The notes: generated from the letters alone by a model not told the origin. A stretch of 64,000 nt of DNA from Bacillus_I endophytica_A (GCF_026790145.1 NZ_JALAMS010000034.1:25218-89217); one strand, 5' to 3'. Positions 34,999-44,286 are shown, numbered from the stretch's first letter. Translations and numbers: made by a program.

Positions 34999-36027
34999 TT
35001 AACGTCTAAAACCATCCGCGTATTGTTTAGGAATTTCAGTTTCTTTGTTTAATTTTTTCGATGCTTCTAATGCCCAGTAAGGATTTCTTAACATGCCTCG
35101 GCCAATAGCAATAAGGTCTGCTTCCTCATTTCCAATCACTGCGTTAGCAAGTGTTGGTTCATCTAATCTTCCTACAGCAATAACAGGAACATTAAGCGCT
35201 TTTTTTATTTCTCTTGCAAGAGGCACTTGGTATCCTGCGTGTGTTCCAGGACGTCCCCCTGCCCCGATTGGACCTTCTCCACCTGAAGAGATGTCAAAGA
35301 TATCAACGCCTTCTTCTTGATATTTTTTCGCAAATTCGATGCTTTCTTCGATATCATACCCATCTTCTACATATTCTTTTGCAGAAATACGCATTATTAA
35401 TGGCATATCTTCTGGCATTTCCTCTTTAGCTGCGCGAAGAACTTCACGACCAAACTTCGTTAAATCTTGTCCATACTCATCGTCACGTTTGTTTGTTAAT
35501 GGAGAATGGAATTGATGAATTAAGTAGCCATGAGCACCATGAATTTCAATCGCATCAACGCCTGCTTTCACTGCACGTTGTACCGCTTTACGGAACTTTT
35601 CGACCATCTCTTTTACTTCTTCAGTTGAAAATGCACGAGGTTGTTTATAATTTTCATCAAAAGCAATGGCCGACGGTGCTACAGGAACTTCTGCATCTTC
35701 TGCTTTACGTCCTGCGTGGGCAATTTGGATGCCTACTTTCGCTCCGTATTTGTGACAAGCATCTACAATGCGTTTGAGTGCTGGAATTTGATCATCAGAC
35801 CATAAACCTAAGTCGTAATCTGAAATTCGTCCGTCTGGTTCTACATCTGTCATTTCAATTATAATAAATCCAGCTCCACCAATTGCCCGACTTACATAAT
35901 GTAGATAATGAAAGTCTGTCGCAATTCCATCTTTCGCATTTACTGAATATTGACACATGGGAGGCATAACAATACGGTTTTTCATCTCCAGCCCTTTTAG
36001 TTTATAAGGCGCAAATAAATCGTTCAT
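34999..36027 (-). CDS. namA: NADPH dehydrogenase, old yellow enzyme (YqjM/NamA type)
   Basis: About 342 residues. The start MNDLFAPYKLKGLEMKNRIV, Cys in PMCQYS, HAGRKAE, the substrate-binding pair in EIHGAHGYLIHQFHSPL with TNKRDDEYG, and the C-terminal AIGRGMLRNPYW are characteristic of the YqjM class. It is an FMN enzyme that reduces alkenes, nitro compounds and quinones and helps against electrophiles. The ATG at 36027 has AAAGGAG and gives the family length; an upstream extension of 26 codons is spurious. A MarR gene lies upstream. Confidence 0.95.
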   Translation of the reverse strand: MNDLFAPYKLKGLEMKNRIVMPPMCQYSVNAKDGIATDFHYLHYVSRAIGGAGFIIIEMTDVEPDGRISDYDLGLWSDDQIPALKRIVDACHKYGAKVGIQIAHAGRKAEDAEVPVAPSAIAFDENYKQPRAFSTEEVKEMVEKFRKAVQRAVKAGVDAIEIHGAHGYLIHQFHSPLTNKRDDEYGQDLTKFGREVLRAAKEEMPEDMPLIMRISAKEYVEDGYDIEESIEFAKKYQEEGVDIFDISSGGEGPIGAGGRPGTHAGYQVPLAREIKKALNVPVIAVGRLDEPTLANAVIGNEEADLIAIGRGMLRNPYWALEASKKLNKETEIPKQYADGFRR

Positions 36028-36155
36028 TCTAAAAACTCCTTTATCATTTTTTTCTGCTTTAATGAACACCCAAAACAAATGGAAAGTGAAAAATCTTCTC
36101 CACATCTGACATCAGCGATCATCTTTTGGACTATTTATTGTCCATACGTTTTAAT

Positions 36156-36171
36156 ATGCATGTGCACGCAT
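36156..36171. promoter_or_regulatory. Palindromic element, copy 1, upstream of namA
   Basis: ATGCATGTGCACGCAT, followed by TT-AAATTACCATCT. A near-copy lies 125 bp away. An imperfect palindrome of a length typical for MarR operators. Confidence 0.6.
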
Positions 36172-36280
36172 TTAAATTACCATCTCTATCATGCATCTAT
36201 CAAATGATATTTCATCATTCAATATAGTTCAAAGACCAACCTATATAAATACCGCTAATGTTAAAAGTGATGAATTCAAT

Positions 36281-36296
36281 ATGCATGCGCACGCAT
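36281..36296. promoter_or_regulatory. Palindromic element, copy 2, between namA and the MarR gene
   Basis: ATGCATGCGCACGCAT, 15 of 16 bases equal to copy 1, again followed by an AATTTACCATCT-like stretch. Both copies may bind the adjacent MarR protein. Confidence 0.6.
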
Positions 36297-36492
36297 ATAA
36301 TTTACCATCTTATTTTTCTTCTGTCAAACGTTAATTCTACATAAACTTTAGTAGAAATTCATGTATCACTATAACGATTAAGTTAATACTTAAATATTAA
36401 GAATTTCCATTCAATATAAAGTAAAATGGGCAGGAGATAGAATCAAGAACATCCTCATATTTATTTCTATCTTCTTATACCCATATCCTTTA

Positions 36493-36924
36493 TTATTGAA
36501 ATTTGTTTAGGAACGATTGCCACTCACTCTGCATTTTTCCTTCTGCTAAGATGGATTGAAGGATTTCTTCAAAAGTAGCTAAAGCTTTGTTTAATTTTTC
36601 TTCCCCTAGCGGTGTTAACCGAGTATAAATACCTCGACGGTCATCTTCACATAGGTGTCTCTCTAATGCTCCACAGCTTTTTGCTTCCATTCTTCCAACT
36701 AACCTTGAAATCGCACTTTGACTCAATCCAACCATCTCTTGCAACTGCTGAAGTCTTAATTGCTTATCATCTGTCTGTGATAAAAAATAAAGAACATAAA
36801 ACTCTTTTAATGATAGACTGTATTGTTCCTCTAGCGCACGTTCTAATGTATTTGCAATGTTTGTTTGTACATTAATGATGGATAGCCAATTATCTAGAAG
36901 ATTATGTCTTTGATTGCCCTCCAT
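36493..36924 (-). CDS. MarR-family regulator
   Basis: A 143-residue winged-helix protein: N-terminal dimer helix, then SLKEFYVLYFLSQ, the recognition helix LSQSAISRLVGRMEAK, and the wing RHLCEDDRRGIYTRLTPLGE. Cys residues at the recognition helix end and wing (CGALERHLCEDD) could act as a thiol switch, as in redox-sensing MarR proteins. It lies directly upstream of namA, facing the same way, with two palindromes in between, so it probably regulates namA and itself. Confidence 0.9.
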   Translation of the reverse strand: MEGNQRHNLLDNWLSIINVQTNIANTLERALEEQYSLSLKEFYVLYFLSQTDDKQLRLQQLQEMVGLSQSAISRLVGRMEAKSCGALERHLCEDDRRGIYTRLTPLGEEKLNKALATFEEILQSILAEGKMQSEWQSFLNKFQ

Positions 36925-37194
36925 ACAAACCCCTCCTGTTTTATCTAAATCATTTGTTAGCTCACTGAACTACATAATAGTTACTATAATAGCATATAAC
37001 TTACACTCATTATTAATATTTTATTTTACTAAGTCAAATTTATAGAAATAATCGAGAGCTATTAATATGATCATGTTTAGCTTACTAAAATATGCTGTCT
37101 TCCCTAAATATACATTTTTGAACAACGTTTTTCTATCGTACATAAAGTGAAGTAACATGCTCAAGATGGGCGAGAATGAGATTGATTATAATAT
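36925..37194. other. Intergenic, nothing recognised
   Basis: AT-rich spacer upstream of the MarR gene. It should carry the MarR promoter, but no clear motif stands out. Confidence 0.45.
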
Positions 37195-37232
37195 AAAAGC
37201 CGATTCCCCTCTGTTAAGGAATCAGCTTTTTA
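37195..37232. terminator. Hairpin terminator downstream of the metallohydrolase region
   Basis: AAAAGC-C-GATTCC and GGAATC-A-GCTTTTT arms, T-runs on both strands. Confidence 0.6.
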
Positions 37233-37255
37233 AGAAAGGATAACTTATAGACGAC

Positions 37256-37380
37256 CTATATTTCAAATTCTTTAATTTTTGCATTAGGTCTTAAAATTTC
37301 TTCTTGATTAAACTCTTTTAATTGTTCACCATTTCTTACTTTTCGAACCCAATCTTGGTTAGCAAGCGCTCCTTTTCTTT
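37256..37380 (-). pseudogene. C-terminal remnant of an unknown gene
   Basis: An open minus-strand frame of about 40 codons has a stop (TAG at 37256) but no start. It contains GALANQDWVRKVRNGEQLKE and an EEILRPNAKIKEFEI end, which is protein-like and lies just before a terminator. A TAA in frame cuts it off upstream. The family is not recognised. Confidence 0.4.
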
Positions 37381-37481
37381 ATATCGATTTAGTTAACATA
37401 ATAATTTTATAGGAAACTATAATGTATGGGGATTTTATTATTTCTTAAAGTACGGTTCTTTCAAAAGTTGATTTACCTTAT

Positions 37482-38579
37482 TTACATTCTCCACCATACT
37501 GAAGATGAATGTGATATCTCTCCTGTTAATTCAATAGTTTCTCCAATCTTAGGAACTACCATATTCACGCCCTCCTTTTGTGCTTCTATTAAGGCTCGTT
37601 CTACAGGTTCCGTCCAAGGATGAAAAGCAAGCGTAAAAGCTCCCCAATGGATTAACATCATCCGCTTTCCACCTACATCGATATTAGCTTGCACAGATTC
37701 TTCAGGCTTCATATGAATATCAGACCAGCGTTGATCATATTGGCCACCTTCCATTAAGGTCATATCAAACGGTCCATATTTTTTTCCTATTTCTTTAAAA
37801 TGTTCATCATATCCCCCGTCTCCACTCGTATAAAAACGTGTTTTTTGTCCAAGAACGACCCATCCTCCCCATAGAGTCGTGTTTCGATTAAAAACTCCTC
37901 TTCCTGAAAAGTGTTTTGATGGTGTTAGCGCTACTGTTAAGCCCTTGAACTCCCTTTCCTCCCACCAATTCAGTTCAGTGATTTTTTCTTTGACAATGCC
38001 CCATCGAAGAAGGTGTGGGCTAACACCGAGAGGAACAAAGAAATGTTCCACTTTATTCTTTAACTTTCGGATTGACGGATAATCAAGATGGTCATAATGG
38101 TCATGAGTAAGAAGGACAGCATCAATACGAGGTAATCTCTCAATAATTGTTAATGTATCTTGGCTATAACGTTTACTTCCTACAAACGAAACTGGTGAAG
38201 CCACGGAACCTAACATTGGATCGACGAGCAGTTTCTTACCATCAATACTAAGTAAAAAAGCAGAGTGACCAAACCAAGTTAAACTATCTTTTTCACTGTT
38301 GACTTTATTCCAATCAACCTCAACAATAGGGAGGTTTCGATTCGGTTTGCGCTCTTCTCTATTCCTAAAAGAATCTTTAAGCATAGAGAACATATCACCA
38401 ACACCCATATTCTCATTCGTTGGTACTAAATTCATAAATCTTCCATTTTGATAATTATTGAGGCTACTATAATTATCCTTTTGTTCTTTCTTTACACTTC
38501 CTCCAAATACAGGATGAAAGTTGATAAATGATACAATGGCCAGACATAATACAAGTAAAACAGCGATTAAATAAATCAT
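37482..38579 (-). CDS. Membrane-anchored metallo-beta-lactamase-fold hydrolase (UlaG/NAPE-PLD-like)
   Basis: About 365 residues. One N-terminal hydrophobic helix (LIAVLLVLCLAIVSFI), then the lactamase fold: SAFLLSIDGKKLLVDPMLG, the metal motif LLTHDHYDHLD, PSKHFSGRG, and TSGDGGYDEHFKEIG. A final His is in LIHWGAFTLAFHPW. Relatives hydrolyse N-acyl phosphatidylethanolamine or lactones; the exact substrate is open. The ATG at 38579 follows a GTG by one codon. No operon partner. Confidence 0.85.
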   Translation of the reverse strand: MIYLIAVLLVLCLAIVSFINFHPVFGGSVKKEQKDNYSSLNNYQNGRFMNLVPTNENMGVGDMFSMLKDSFRNREERKPNRNLPIVEVDWNKVNSEKDSLTWFGHSAFLLSIDGKKLLVDPMLGSVASPVSFVGSKRYSQDTLTIIERLPRIDAVLLTHDHYDHLDYPSIRKLKNKVEHFFVPLGVSPHLLRWGIVKEKITELNWWEEREFKGLTVALTPSKHFSGRGVFNRNTTLWGGWVVLGQKTRFYTSGDGGYDEHFKEIGKKYGPFDMTLMEGGQYDQRWSDIHMKPEESVQANIDVGGKRMMLIHWGAFTLAFHPWTEPVERALIEAQKEGVNMVVPKIGETIELTGEISHSSSVWWRM

Positions 38580-38674
38580 CACTAGTTCCCCATTCCTTTC
38601 AACTTTAGCTATGTATTTTTTGAAGATGTCTCTTGCTTCTATTAGTATACTCTTATTCTTGTAAATTCAGAAAA

Positions 38675-38719
38675 TAAAAAAGCCTAACAACCATCATAAA
38701 GAGGTGTTAGACTTTTTAT
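38675..38719 (-). terminator. Terminator of the sugar-catabolic operon
   Basis: AAAAAGCCTAACA and TGTTAG-A-CTTTTT arms; on the minus strand the hairpin ends in TTTTTTATTTTC. About 110 bp beyond the sugar porter stop. Confidence 0.75.
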
Positions 38720-38828
38720 TTCTATACGCTCAATTTAGTTAAATGAAATTTCTGACTTTTAAACTTGTTGATTCTCATTTTTTGAAGCGCTTACAAATAT
38801 AGCATTCGTTTCTTTATATTTTTGGTTC

Positions 38829-40247
38829 TTACACCTTTTTAAAATTACGCTCAATTTGTTCTAATGATAGTCCTCTTGTTTCTGGCAAAAACTTAGCAAT
38901 CACGGTTAAACCGATAATACCAAAAACAGCAAATACGAAAAATGTTACGGAAATTCCTACCCCGCTAAGTAAAACAGGGAAAAACAATCCAACTAAGAAG
39001 TTTGCAAGCCATAAACATAAAACAGCAATTCCCATGCCAAGACCACGTAAGCGAATAGGGAAAATTTCAGAAAGCATTAACCATGTTAATGGGCCAACTG
39101 CCCCTTGATAAAAAGCTAAATAAACAACTGTTAAAGATAATGTGATATATGGCAGTATTGAAGATCCTTCAAGGATAATAGAAGAAATACCAATCAAAAT
39201 AAGAGATAGAGTTACGCCTGTTAAGCCAACTAGAAACATTGTACGTCTATTTACTTTATTCATCAACGACATCCCAATAATGCATGCAATAACCGCAATC
39301 AATCCATTAGCTACATTGCCAATTAAAGCTGCTTTTGTTCCAAAACCGGAATCTTGAAGGATTTTGGTTCCATAGTACATAATAGAGTTTATACCTGTAA
39401 ATTGTGAAATGACACCAATGCCAATCCCAAGGAATACAATACGGCGAATCCATGGCGTATTTAAATCTTTGAATCTAATCTTTTCTATTTTTCGCTCTTC
39501 TTCAATATATCGATTAATATCATTCAATTCTTGTTGTGCATGCCCTTCTTTACGAATTTTTTGAAGGACTTGCAGTGCATCTCCTAGTTTCCCTTTTGCT
39601 GCTAACCAGCGCGGACTTTCAGGTAGAACGGCTACTCCAATCCATAAGGCAATGGCTGGTAATGCAGCAATAACTAACATATAGCGCCATACATGCCCTG
39701 TGTCTCCAAAAGCATTTCCAATAACAGCGTTAATTACAAAAGCAAGAAACTGTCCTGTTACAATCATCAATTCGTTTTGAGTTACCATTCTACCACGCCT
39801 ATCGGCAGGAGACATTTCAGCAAGATATGATGGAACAATAACAGAAGCGCCACCAACAGCTAGGCCTAATAGAAAACGAAAAAATACAATGACAGCTAAA
39901 TTTGGTGAAAATACACAACCAAGTGTAGAAAAGAAGAAAAGAATGGAAAGATACATAAGGCTTTTGCGGCGTCCTTTATTATCTGATAAACGACCACCAA
40001 AGAGTGAACCAAAAGCAGCCCCTAATACTAAAGAACTTGCTACTATTCCCTCAGTAAAAGCTGTAAGATTTAACTGATCAGGTTGGGCCATAAAAGGAAG
40101 TGCTCCATTTACAACTCCTGTATCATATCCAAACAATAACCCCCCAAAAGTCGATACAATAATGACTAATGTTAAAAACTTTCGAGGATCTTTTTTCTCA
40201 GGAACTTTTACTTGAATTGATTCCTCGGAAACCTTGACATTTCGCAT
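38829..40247 (-). CDS. Sugar porter (IolT-like MFS transporter)
   Basis: A 472-residue twelve-helix sugar porter. It begins with GGLLFGYDTGVVNGAL. The loop motif is RLSDNKGRRKSLMY, then VPESPRWLAAKGK after helix 6, QFTGINSIMYYG in helix 7 and FLPETRGLSLEQIE at the end. This pattern is closest to myo-inositol and related porters of Bacillus (IolT group). Third gene of an operon with an inosose-dehydratase-like and a Gfo/Idh enzyme, which also suggests an inositol-like cargo. ATG behind AAAAGGGG. Confidence 0.92.
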   Translation of the reverse strand: MRNVKVSEESIQVKVPEKKDPRKFLTLVIIVSTFGGLLFGYDTGVVNGALPFMAQPDQLNLTAFTEGIVASSLVLGAAFGSLFGGRLSDNKGRRKSLMYLSILFFFSTLGCVFSPNLAVIVFFRFLLGLAVGGASVIVPSYLAEMSPADRRGRMVTQNELMIVTGQFLAFVINAVIGNAFGDTGHVWRYMLVIAALPAIALWIGVAVLPESPRWLAAKGKLGDALQVLQKIRKEGHAQQELNDINRYIEEERKIEKIRFKDLNTPWIRRIVFLGIGIGVISQFTGINSIMYYGTKILQDSGFGTKAALIGNVANGLIAVIACIIGMSLMNKVNRRTMFLVGLTGVTLSLILIGISSIILEGSSILPYITLSLTVVYLAFYQGAVGPLTWLMLSEIFPIRLRGLGMGIAVLCLWLANFLVGLFFPVLLSGVGISVTFFVFAVFGIIGLTVIAKFLPETRGLSLEQIERNFKKV

Positions 40248-40375
40248 AGTTAAAATCCCCTTTTAGTAATATTGATTTTATCTATCTCTTTATCTCGTTA
40301 GCAGTCGTAAATGCGCTTCTACATATCCCCTTTTTAAAGCTAATATTTATTTTAAACATGTAATAGGTATAGGAA

Positions 40376-40396
40376 GGAGCCTATTTCATAGGCTCC
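40376..40396 (-). promoter_or_regulatory. Perfect intercistronic hairpin
   Basis: GGAGCCTA-TTTCA-TAGGCTCC between the IolE-like and sugar porter genes. No T-run follows, so it is probably not a full stop but could lower porter expression or protect the upstream message. Confidence 0.5.
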
Positions 40397-40402
40397 GATA
40401 CA

Positions 40403-41284
40403 TTAACTCATGCCCATAACTTTTAAGTATTCTCTCGTTCTTTTCGCAATCGGGAACGGTTTGTCAAATGGGGCAGGATACATATCCTGTTCTACAATTG
40501 CCCAACCTTTGAAGTCAATGCTTTCTAACACTTCTACAAATGCTTTCATATCAACAACACCTAATTCTGGCTCACACATAATATCATTGCTTACTGCTTT
40601 AGCGAACGGCCAATTTTCTCTCTGCATTTTTTCTCGTATTTTTAAATCACAACTCTTTACATGTAAGTAAGGTATTCTTTTGTGGTGTTTTTTCATAAAT
40701 GCCACAGGATCTCCATCTGCATAGGCATGATGACCTGTATCAAGGCAGAGATTAATATCCGTATCATCTAAAAGACGCTCGATTTGTTCTTCTGTTTCGA
40801 TATGACTTTGAGCATGTGGGTGGAATACAACTTCTAGGCCATGCTGTATTTTTGCATAATCGCGTATCTTCAGAATGTTATTTACAAAATTACTCCACTG
40901 AGCCTCGTTCAATGTTCGCGGTCTTACTAGTTCACCTGTAAAAAGGTCTGTGTAGCAGTCATCAATTAAAACAACATATTTTGCACTTTCAAATCGGAGC
41001 TGAAGTTTAGCCATCTCATCTAGTAGATCCATCATCTCTCTTGTTTTTTCTTCAGACATAAGATCTCCTACAAGTGTTGTTGCCGTCAATTCGAGATTCC
41101 TTTTTTCAAGTTCATTTTTTAACTTCTCATACTCATTCGGAAGATATCCCCATGGCCCTAATTCAATACCTTGATATCCTGATTCCGCCATTTCATTCAT
41201 ACATCTTTCCCAATCAATTTGCTTCTCGTTTTCTGGAAACCATACTCCCCAAGAATCTGGTGCTGTACCAACTTTAACTTCCAT
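40403..41284 (-). CDS. Sugar phosphate isomerase/epimerase-like TIM barrel (IolE-like)
   Basis: A 293-residue xylose-isomerase-like barrel. VGTAPDSWGVWFP at the start is the signature of inosose dehydratase (IolE) relatives. Metal-binding residues appear in the order GIELGPWG, VVFHPHAQSH, NLCLDTGHHAYADGDP, YLHVKSCD and WAIVEQDMYPAP. The IolE reaction removes water from 2-keto-myo-inositol; the present enzyme may act on it or on a related keto-inositol or sugar. 15 bp after the Gfo/Idh gene. ATG behind AAAGGAGGAG. Confidence 0.85.
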   Translation of the reverse strand: MEVKVGTAPDSWGVWFPENEKQIDWERCMNEMAESGYQGIELGPWGYLPNEYEKLKNELEKRNLELTATTLVGDLMSEEKTREMMDLLDEMAKLQLRFESAKYVVLIDDCYTDLFTGELVRPRTLNEAQWSNFVNNILKIRDYAKIQHGLEVVFHPHAQSHIETEEQIERLLDDTDINLCLDTGHHAYADGDPVAFMKKHHKRIPYLHVKSCDLKIREKMQRENWPFAKAVSNDIMCEPELGVVDMKAFVEVLESIDFKGWAIVEQDMYPAPFDKPFPIAKRTREYLKVMGMS

Positions 41285-41299
41285 TTTATTTCTCCTCCT

Positions 41300-42445
41300 T
41301 TATTTCACTTCTACTAATGTTTGAACGTCTACCCACGATTGTTCTGAAGCAGATTTTAAAACAGCGCTTACAATCTCATCAATTTTCCAACCAAATTCAA
41401 AATCGCATGCATATGGTCTACCTTCTGAAATGGCAGCAAGCAGCTCATGTACTTCTAAAACTTTCATGTCATTGTATCCAATTGCAATTCCTGATGCTGG
41501 ATAGAATGCACTGTAACCTTTGTGATCTGGTCCAAGGAATACGGTTCTAAATCCTCTGTCAGCGCTATCATCAGATGCAAAATAAACATTCACTTCGTTC
41601 ATTCTCTCTAGTGAATAGAAAACAGAACCTTTTGTACCTTGAATTTCAAACGTTAAGTAGTTTTTACGCCCTGTTGCAACGCGGCTTGCTCCGATTGTAC
41701 CAACTGCCCCGTTTTTATACTCGGCAAGAATCGTAATCAAGTCATCATTTTCTACATCCGCTAACTCTGTTGAACCAGCTTGTACGGGTCTTTGTGGAAT
41801 AACAATTTTTGATAAAGCGTTTACACGGCTAATATCACCAAGGATAAACTGAGAAACGCTAAGTAAGTGAGAACCAAGATCTCCAAGAGCACCGCTTCCA
41901 GAATGTTTGTTAATATGACGCCATGTGATCGGCAATGTCGGGTCTAGCAGGCCGTCTTGATCATATGTTCCAGAGAATCTCATAATCTTACCTAATTTTC
42001 CGGAAGAAACAAGTTCTTTAATATAAGCGTTTGCAGGATTCATTACGTTATTGTAACCAACATAATTGACAACGCCTTTTTGCTTAGCAAGCTCGGCTAA
42101 TGTTTTAGACTCCTCTGCAGAAAGCGTTAGTGGTTTTTCACAATATACATGTTTACCATTTTCTAACGCTACTTTTGCTACTTCGTAGTGAAAAGCATTT
42201 GGTGTCGCAATATCAATGACATCCACATTTGGATCTGTCACAACTTCTTGCCAATTATTTGCCCATCTTGCAAAACCTAATTTCTCACATGCTGTTTTCG
42301 CTGCTTCAATGTTTACATCTGCAACAACTTCAAAAACAGGTTTTCCTGCTTGTGGTCCAAACAGCATTAGTGCGTTTAAAAATGCATTAGTGTGAGCCTT
42401 CCCCATCCATCCAGCACCAACAAGTCCTATTCTAATTTCTTTCAT
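41300..42445 (-). CDS. Gfo/Idh/MocA-family oxidoreductase
   Basis: A 381-residue NAD(P)-dependent dehydrogenase. Rossmann motif GLVGAGWMGKAH, catalytic EKP in YCEKPLTLSAEE, and substrate-side GSGALGDLGSHLL with Asp and His. Known members oxidise myo-inositol, scyllo-inositol or glucose derivatives. In front of an IolE-like gene and an IolT-like porter the likely step is first oxidation of an inositol-type compound. First gene of the operon. ATG behind AAAAAGGGGAG. Confidence 0.92.
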   Translation of the reverse strand: MKEIRIGLVGAGWMGKAHTNAFLNALMLFGPQAGKPVFEVVADVNIEAAKTACEKLGFARWANNWQEVVTDPNVDVIDIATPNAFHYEVAKVALENGKHVYCEKPLTLSAEESKTLAELAKQKGVVNYVGYNNVMNPANAYIKELVSSGKLGKIMRFSGTYDQDGLLDPTLPITWRHINKHSGSGALGDLGSHLLSVSQFILGDISRVNALSKIVIPQRPVQAGSTELADVENDDLITILAEYKNGAVGTIGASRVATGRKNYLTFEIQGTKGSVFYSLERMNEVNVYFASDDSADRGFRTVFLGPDHKGYSAFYPASGIAIGYNDMKVLEVHELLAAISEGRPYACDFEFGWKIDEIVSAVLKSASEQSWVDVQTLVEVK

Positions 42446-42568
42446 ATGTATCTCCCCTTTTTTGGAATATTACTTTCACTTATTGCTTTCTGTAAATTCA
42501 TTTTATTATAATAAAAACACAAATACACTAAGTTATATTGCTTAGTAACTTAACAATATTGCTATCAA

Positions 42569-42582
42569 AGGAAGCGTTTTCA
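42569..42582. promoter_or_regulatory. Candidate catabolite-response element
   Basis: AGGAAGCGTTTTCA, whose complement TGAAAACGCTTCCT matches 12 of 14 positions of the CcpA cre consensus. It lies between the Gfo/Idh gene and the divergent AraC gene, about 125 and 60 bp from their start codons. Confidence 0.45.
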
Positions 42583-42643
42583 AACATTTAATAGATCTAC
42601 ATTATAATGAAAATAACATTATTTCTATAGAAGGAGAACGAAT

Positions 42644-43480
42644 ATGAAAATCATTGAAAAAGGTGTATTAAATCAATCTGAAATCTTCTTTCATATCCCG
42701 AGCGAGTTTGCAAAGAATGCCCTTTACTGTTTGCATGACTCAGGGCTATTCTACTGTAACAATACATATTTTATAGAAAGAGAGCATTATAATAACTACC
42801 TAATGATGTTGATCAAAAAAGGATCAATGACAATTCGATACCAAAACCAGGAGTTTCAAGCCCCAAAAGATACGCTTGTTTTTCTTAACTGCTGTCAACC
42901 CCATATGTATCAGGCAAATGAAGATGTATTTTTTGAATGGTTTCATTTCTCAGGCATATCTAGTGAGCATTACTTTAATTTACTCTTTGAAAAAAGCGGC
43001 TGTATATTTTCAATTAAAAACAATTTTGTAATTCCAGAATGCATGAATCAAATTGTCCGCATGGCGGAAAAAGCCAATATTAATGAACATCTAATCTCTA
43101 TGAATATTCATAAAATCATGTATGAATTGAATGAAGTCACACACGAAACAACGGATATTCAAGAAAGAGTAATCAAACACGCTATTTCATATATTGAAAA
43201 TCACTTTACAAAAGAGATTAACCTAAAAGAGTTAGCTCAGTATGTTCACTTAACTCCTTTCCACTTTTCCCGTGTATTTAAAAAGCACACTGGATTCTCA
43301 CCATATGAGTACATTATCAACTTCCGAATCAACTATGCTAAAAAGTTACTTCAAAACACAAACATATCTATTAAAGAAATTTCGATTGAAGCTGGATTTA
43401 ATAGTGACACCCACTTTATGACAACCTTTAAAAAACATACAAGTTTAACTCCAAAACAGTTTAGAGAAATTCAATTTTAG
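42644..43480 (+). CDS. AraC-family regulator, divergent from the inositol-type operon
   Basis: A 278-residue regulator. Residues 30-110 form a cupin-like arabinose-binding-type domain (LIKKGSMTIRYQNQEFQAPKD continuing to CCQPHMY). Residues 175-278 hold two helix-turn-helix units: INLKELAQYVHLTPFHFSRV and NISIKEISIEAGFNSDTHFM. The layout fits a sugar-responsive activator. It faces away from the Gfo/Idh gene over a 200-bp shared region. ATG behind AGAAGGAG. Confidence 0.92.
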   Translation: MKIIEKGVLNQSEIFFHIPSEFAKNALYCLHDSGLFYCNNTYFIEREHYNNYLMMLIKKGSMTIRYQNQEFQAPKDTLVFLNCCQPHMYQANEDVFFEWFHFSGISSEHYFNLLFEKSGCIFSIKNNFVIPECMNQIVRMAEKANINEHLISMNIHKIMYELNEVTHETTDIQERVIKHAISYIENHFTKEINLKELAQYVHLTPFHFSRVFKKHTGFSPYEYIINFRINYAKKLLQNTNISIKEISIEAGFNSDTHFMTTFKKHTSLTPKQFREIQF

Positions 43481-43525
43481 AGACTCTGTATAAAAGCATA
43501 AGTGATAAAGTTCTTATTTAAATCT

Positions 43526-44065
43526 CTATAAATAGAAAAAAGCAGCATCAAATTTATTTACTTTCCATTGTGTTCCCGCTTTGTAGAATGTTACAGTACG
43601 TTTTACAGTTGCTCCATCAACTGTTGGAACTGTAAACTCATAAGAACGAACTGTTGATGTTTGATAAACAAGTTTTGCTTTCGATTTTGTCCACTCTAGC
43701 ATGCTGAATCCATCGCCAACTGGGTGAGCAAGTTTGCCATTGTATGTGATGTAGCTGTATTTTGTTAATCCTTTTTCAACTGCGTTATTTGTAAATGTTT
43801 CAGATAAGTAGTTTGTTAATTCTGCTTTAGTATCAAATTCTGGGCAAAGGTATGTGTACGGTGTTCCTTTATAGTTAAATGTGCCTTGTGTACATGGTGT
43901 TTTTTTATAACCGTGTAGGGCATTCCAGAAATGATCGCTGGCGCTAGCGGCGATTTTAATCGCATTTGCATTTGTTAGTGTTTGAGAATTTGTCTGTGCT
44001 GTAGCTCCTGTGCTTAGAGCAAAAAACATTGCGATTGATGATAATACTAGTCCAATTTTCTTCAT
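43526..44065 (-). CDS. iseA: IseA-family secreted inhibitor of DL-endopeptidases
   Basis: A 179-residue exported protein. The signal peptide is MKKIGLVLSSIAMFFALS with cleavage near ATAQT. The mature part has ANAIKIAASASDHFWNALHG, CTQGTFNYKGTPYTYLC with two Cys, and an NTF2-like strand end RTVTFYKAGTQWKVNKF. It matches Bacillus IseA (YoeB), 181 residues, which binds and blocks cell-wall DL-endopeptidases. The ATG at 44065 follows GAGGAG; a frame extension of ten codons upstream is not used. A perfect WalR-type box is in the promoter. Confidence 0.87.
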   Translation of the reverse strand: MKKIGLVLSSIAMFFALSTGATAQTNSQTLTNANAIKIAASASDHFWNALHGYKKTPCTQGTFNYKGTPYTYLCPEFDTKAELTNYLSETFTNNAVEKGLTKYSYITYNGKLAHPVGDGFSMLEWTKSKAKLVYQTSTVRSYEFTVPTVDGATVKRTVTFYKAGTQWKVNKFDAAFFYL

Positions 44066-44132
44066 TTCTAAATCACTCCTCAATTTTAAGTTCATATCTT
44101 TATGTAACGTAAATTTATTTTATATTACTTTT

Positions 44133-44149
44133 GTTACACTTATATTACA
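44133..44149 (-). promoter_or_regulatory. WalR-type box upstream of iseA
   Basis: On the minus strand: TGTAAT-ATAAG-TGTAAC, a perfect match to the WalR consensus TGTWAH-N5-TGTWAH. It lies about 70-85 bp before the iseA start codon. In B. subtilis WalR represses iseA. Confidence 0.75.
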
Positions 44150-44269
44150 ACATTTTTTTAAAAAAGAAAAGGATTTTCTCTCTTTTTATGAAATTTATTT
44201 ACTATTTCTCTATTTATTACGTATTATGAGAGAATTTTTGATTGAATTTAAAAATCAAACGATTTTTAT

Positions 44270-44286
44270 ATGACAAAATTGTTACA
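44270..44286 (-). promoter_or_regulatory. Possible second, imperfect WalR-type box
   Basis: On the minus strand: TGTAAC-AATTT-TGTCAT, with the right spacing and one mismatch to the consensus (C in place of A or T at position 4 of the second half). It lies 137 bp upstream of the perfect box. Confidence 0.3.

Noticed and set aside
38782..38795. cre-like TTGAAGCGCTTACA (13 of 14 matches)
   Set aside because: It lies in the 3' untranslated region between the sugar porter stop and its terminator, not near a promoter, so control by CcpA here is doubtful.
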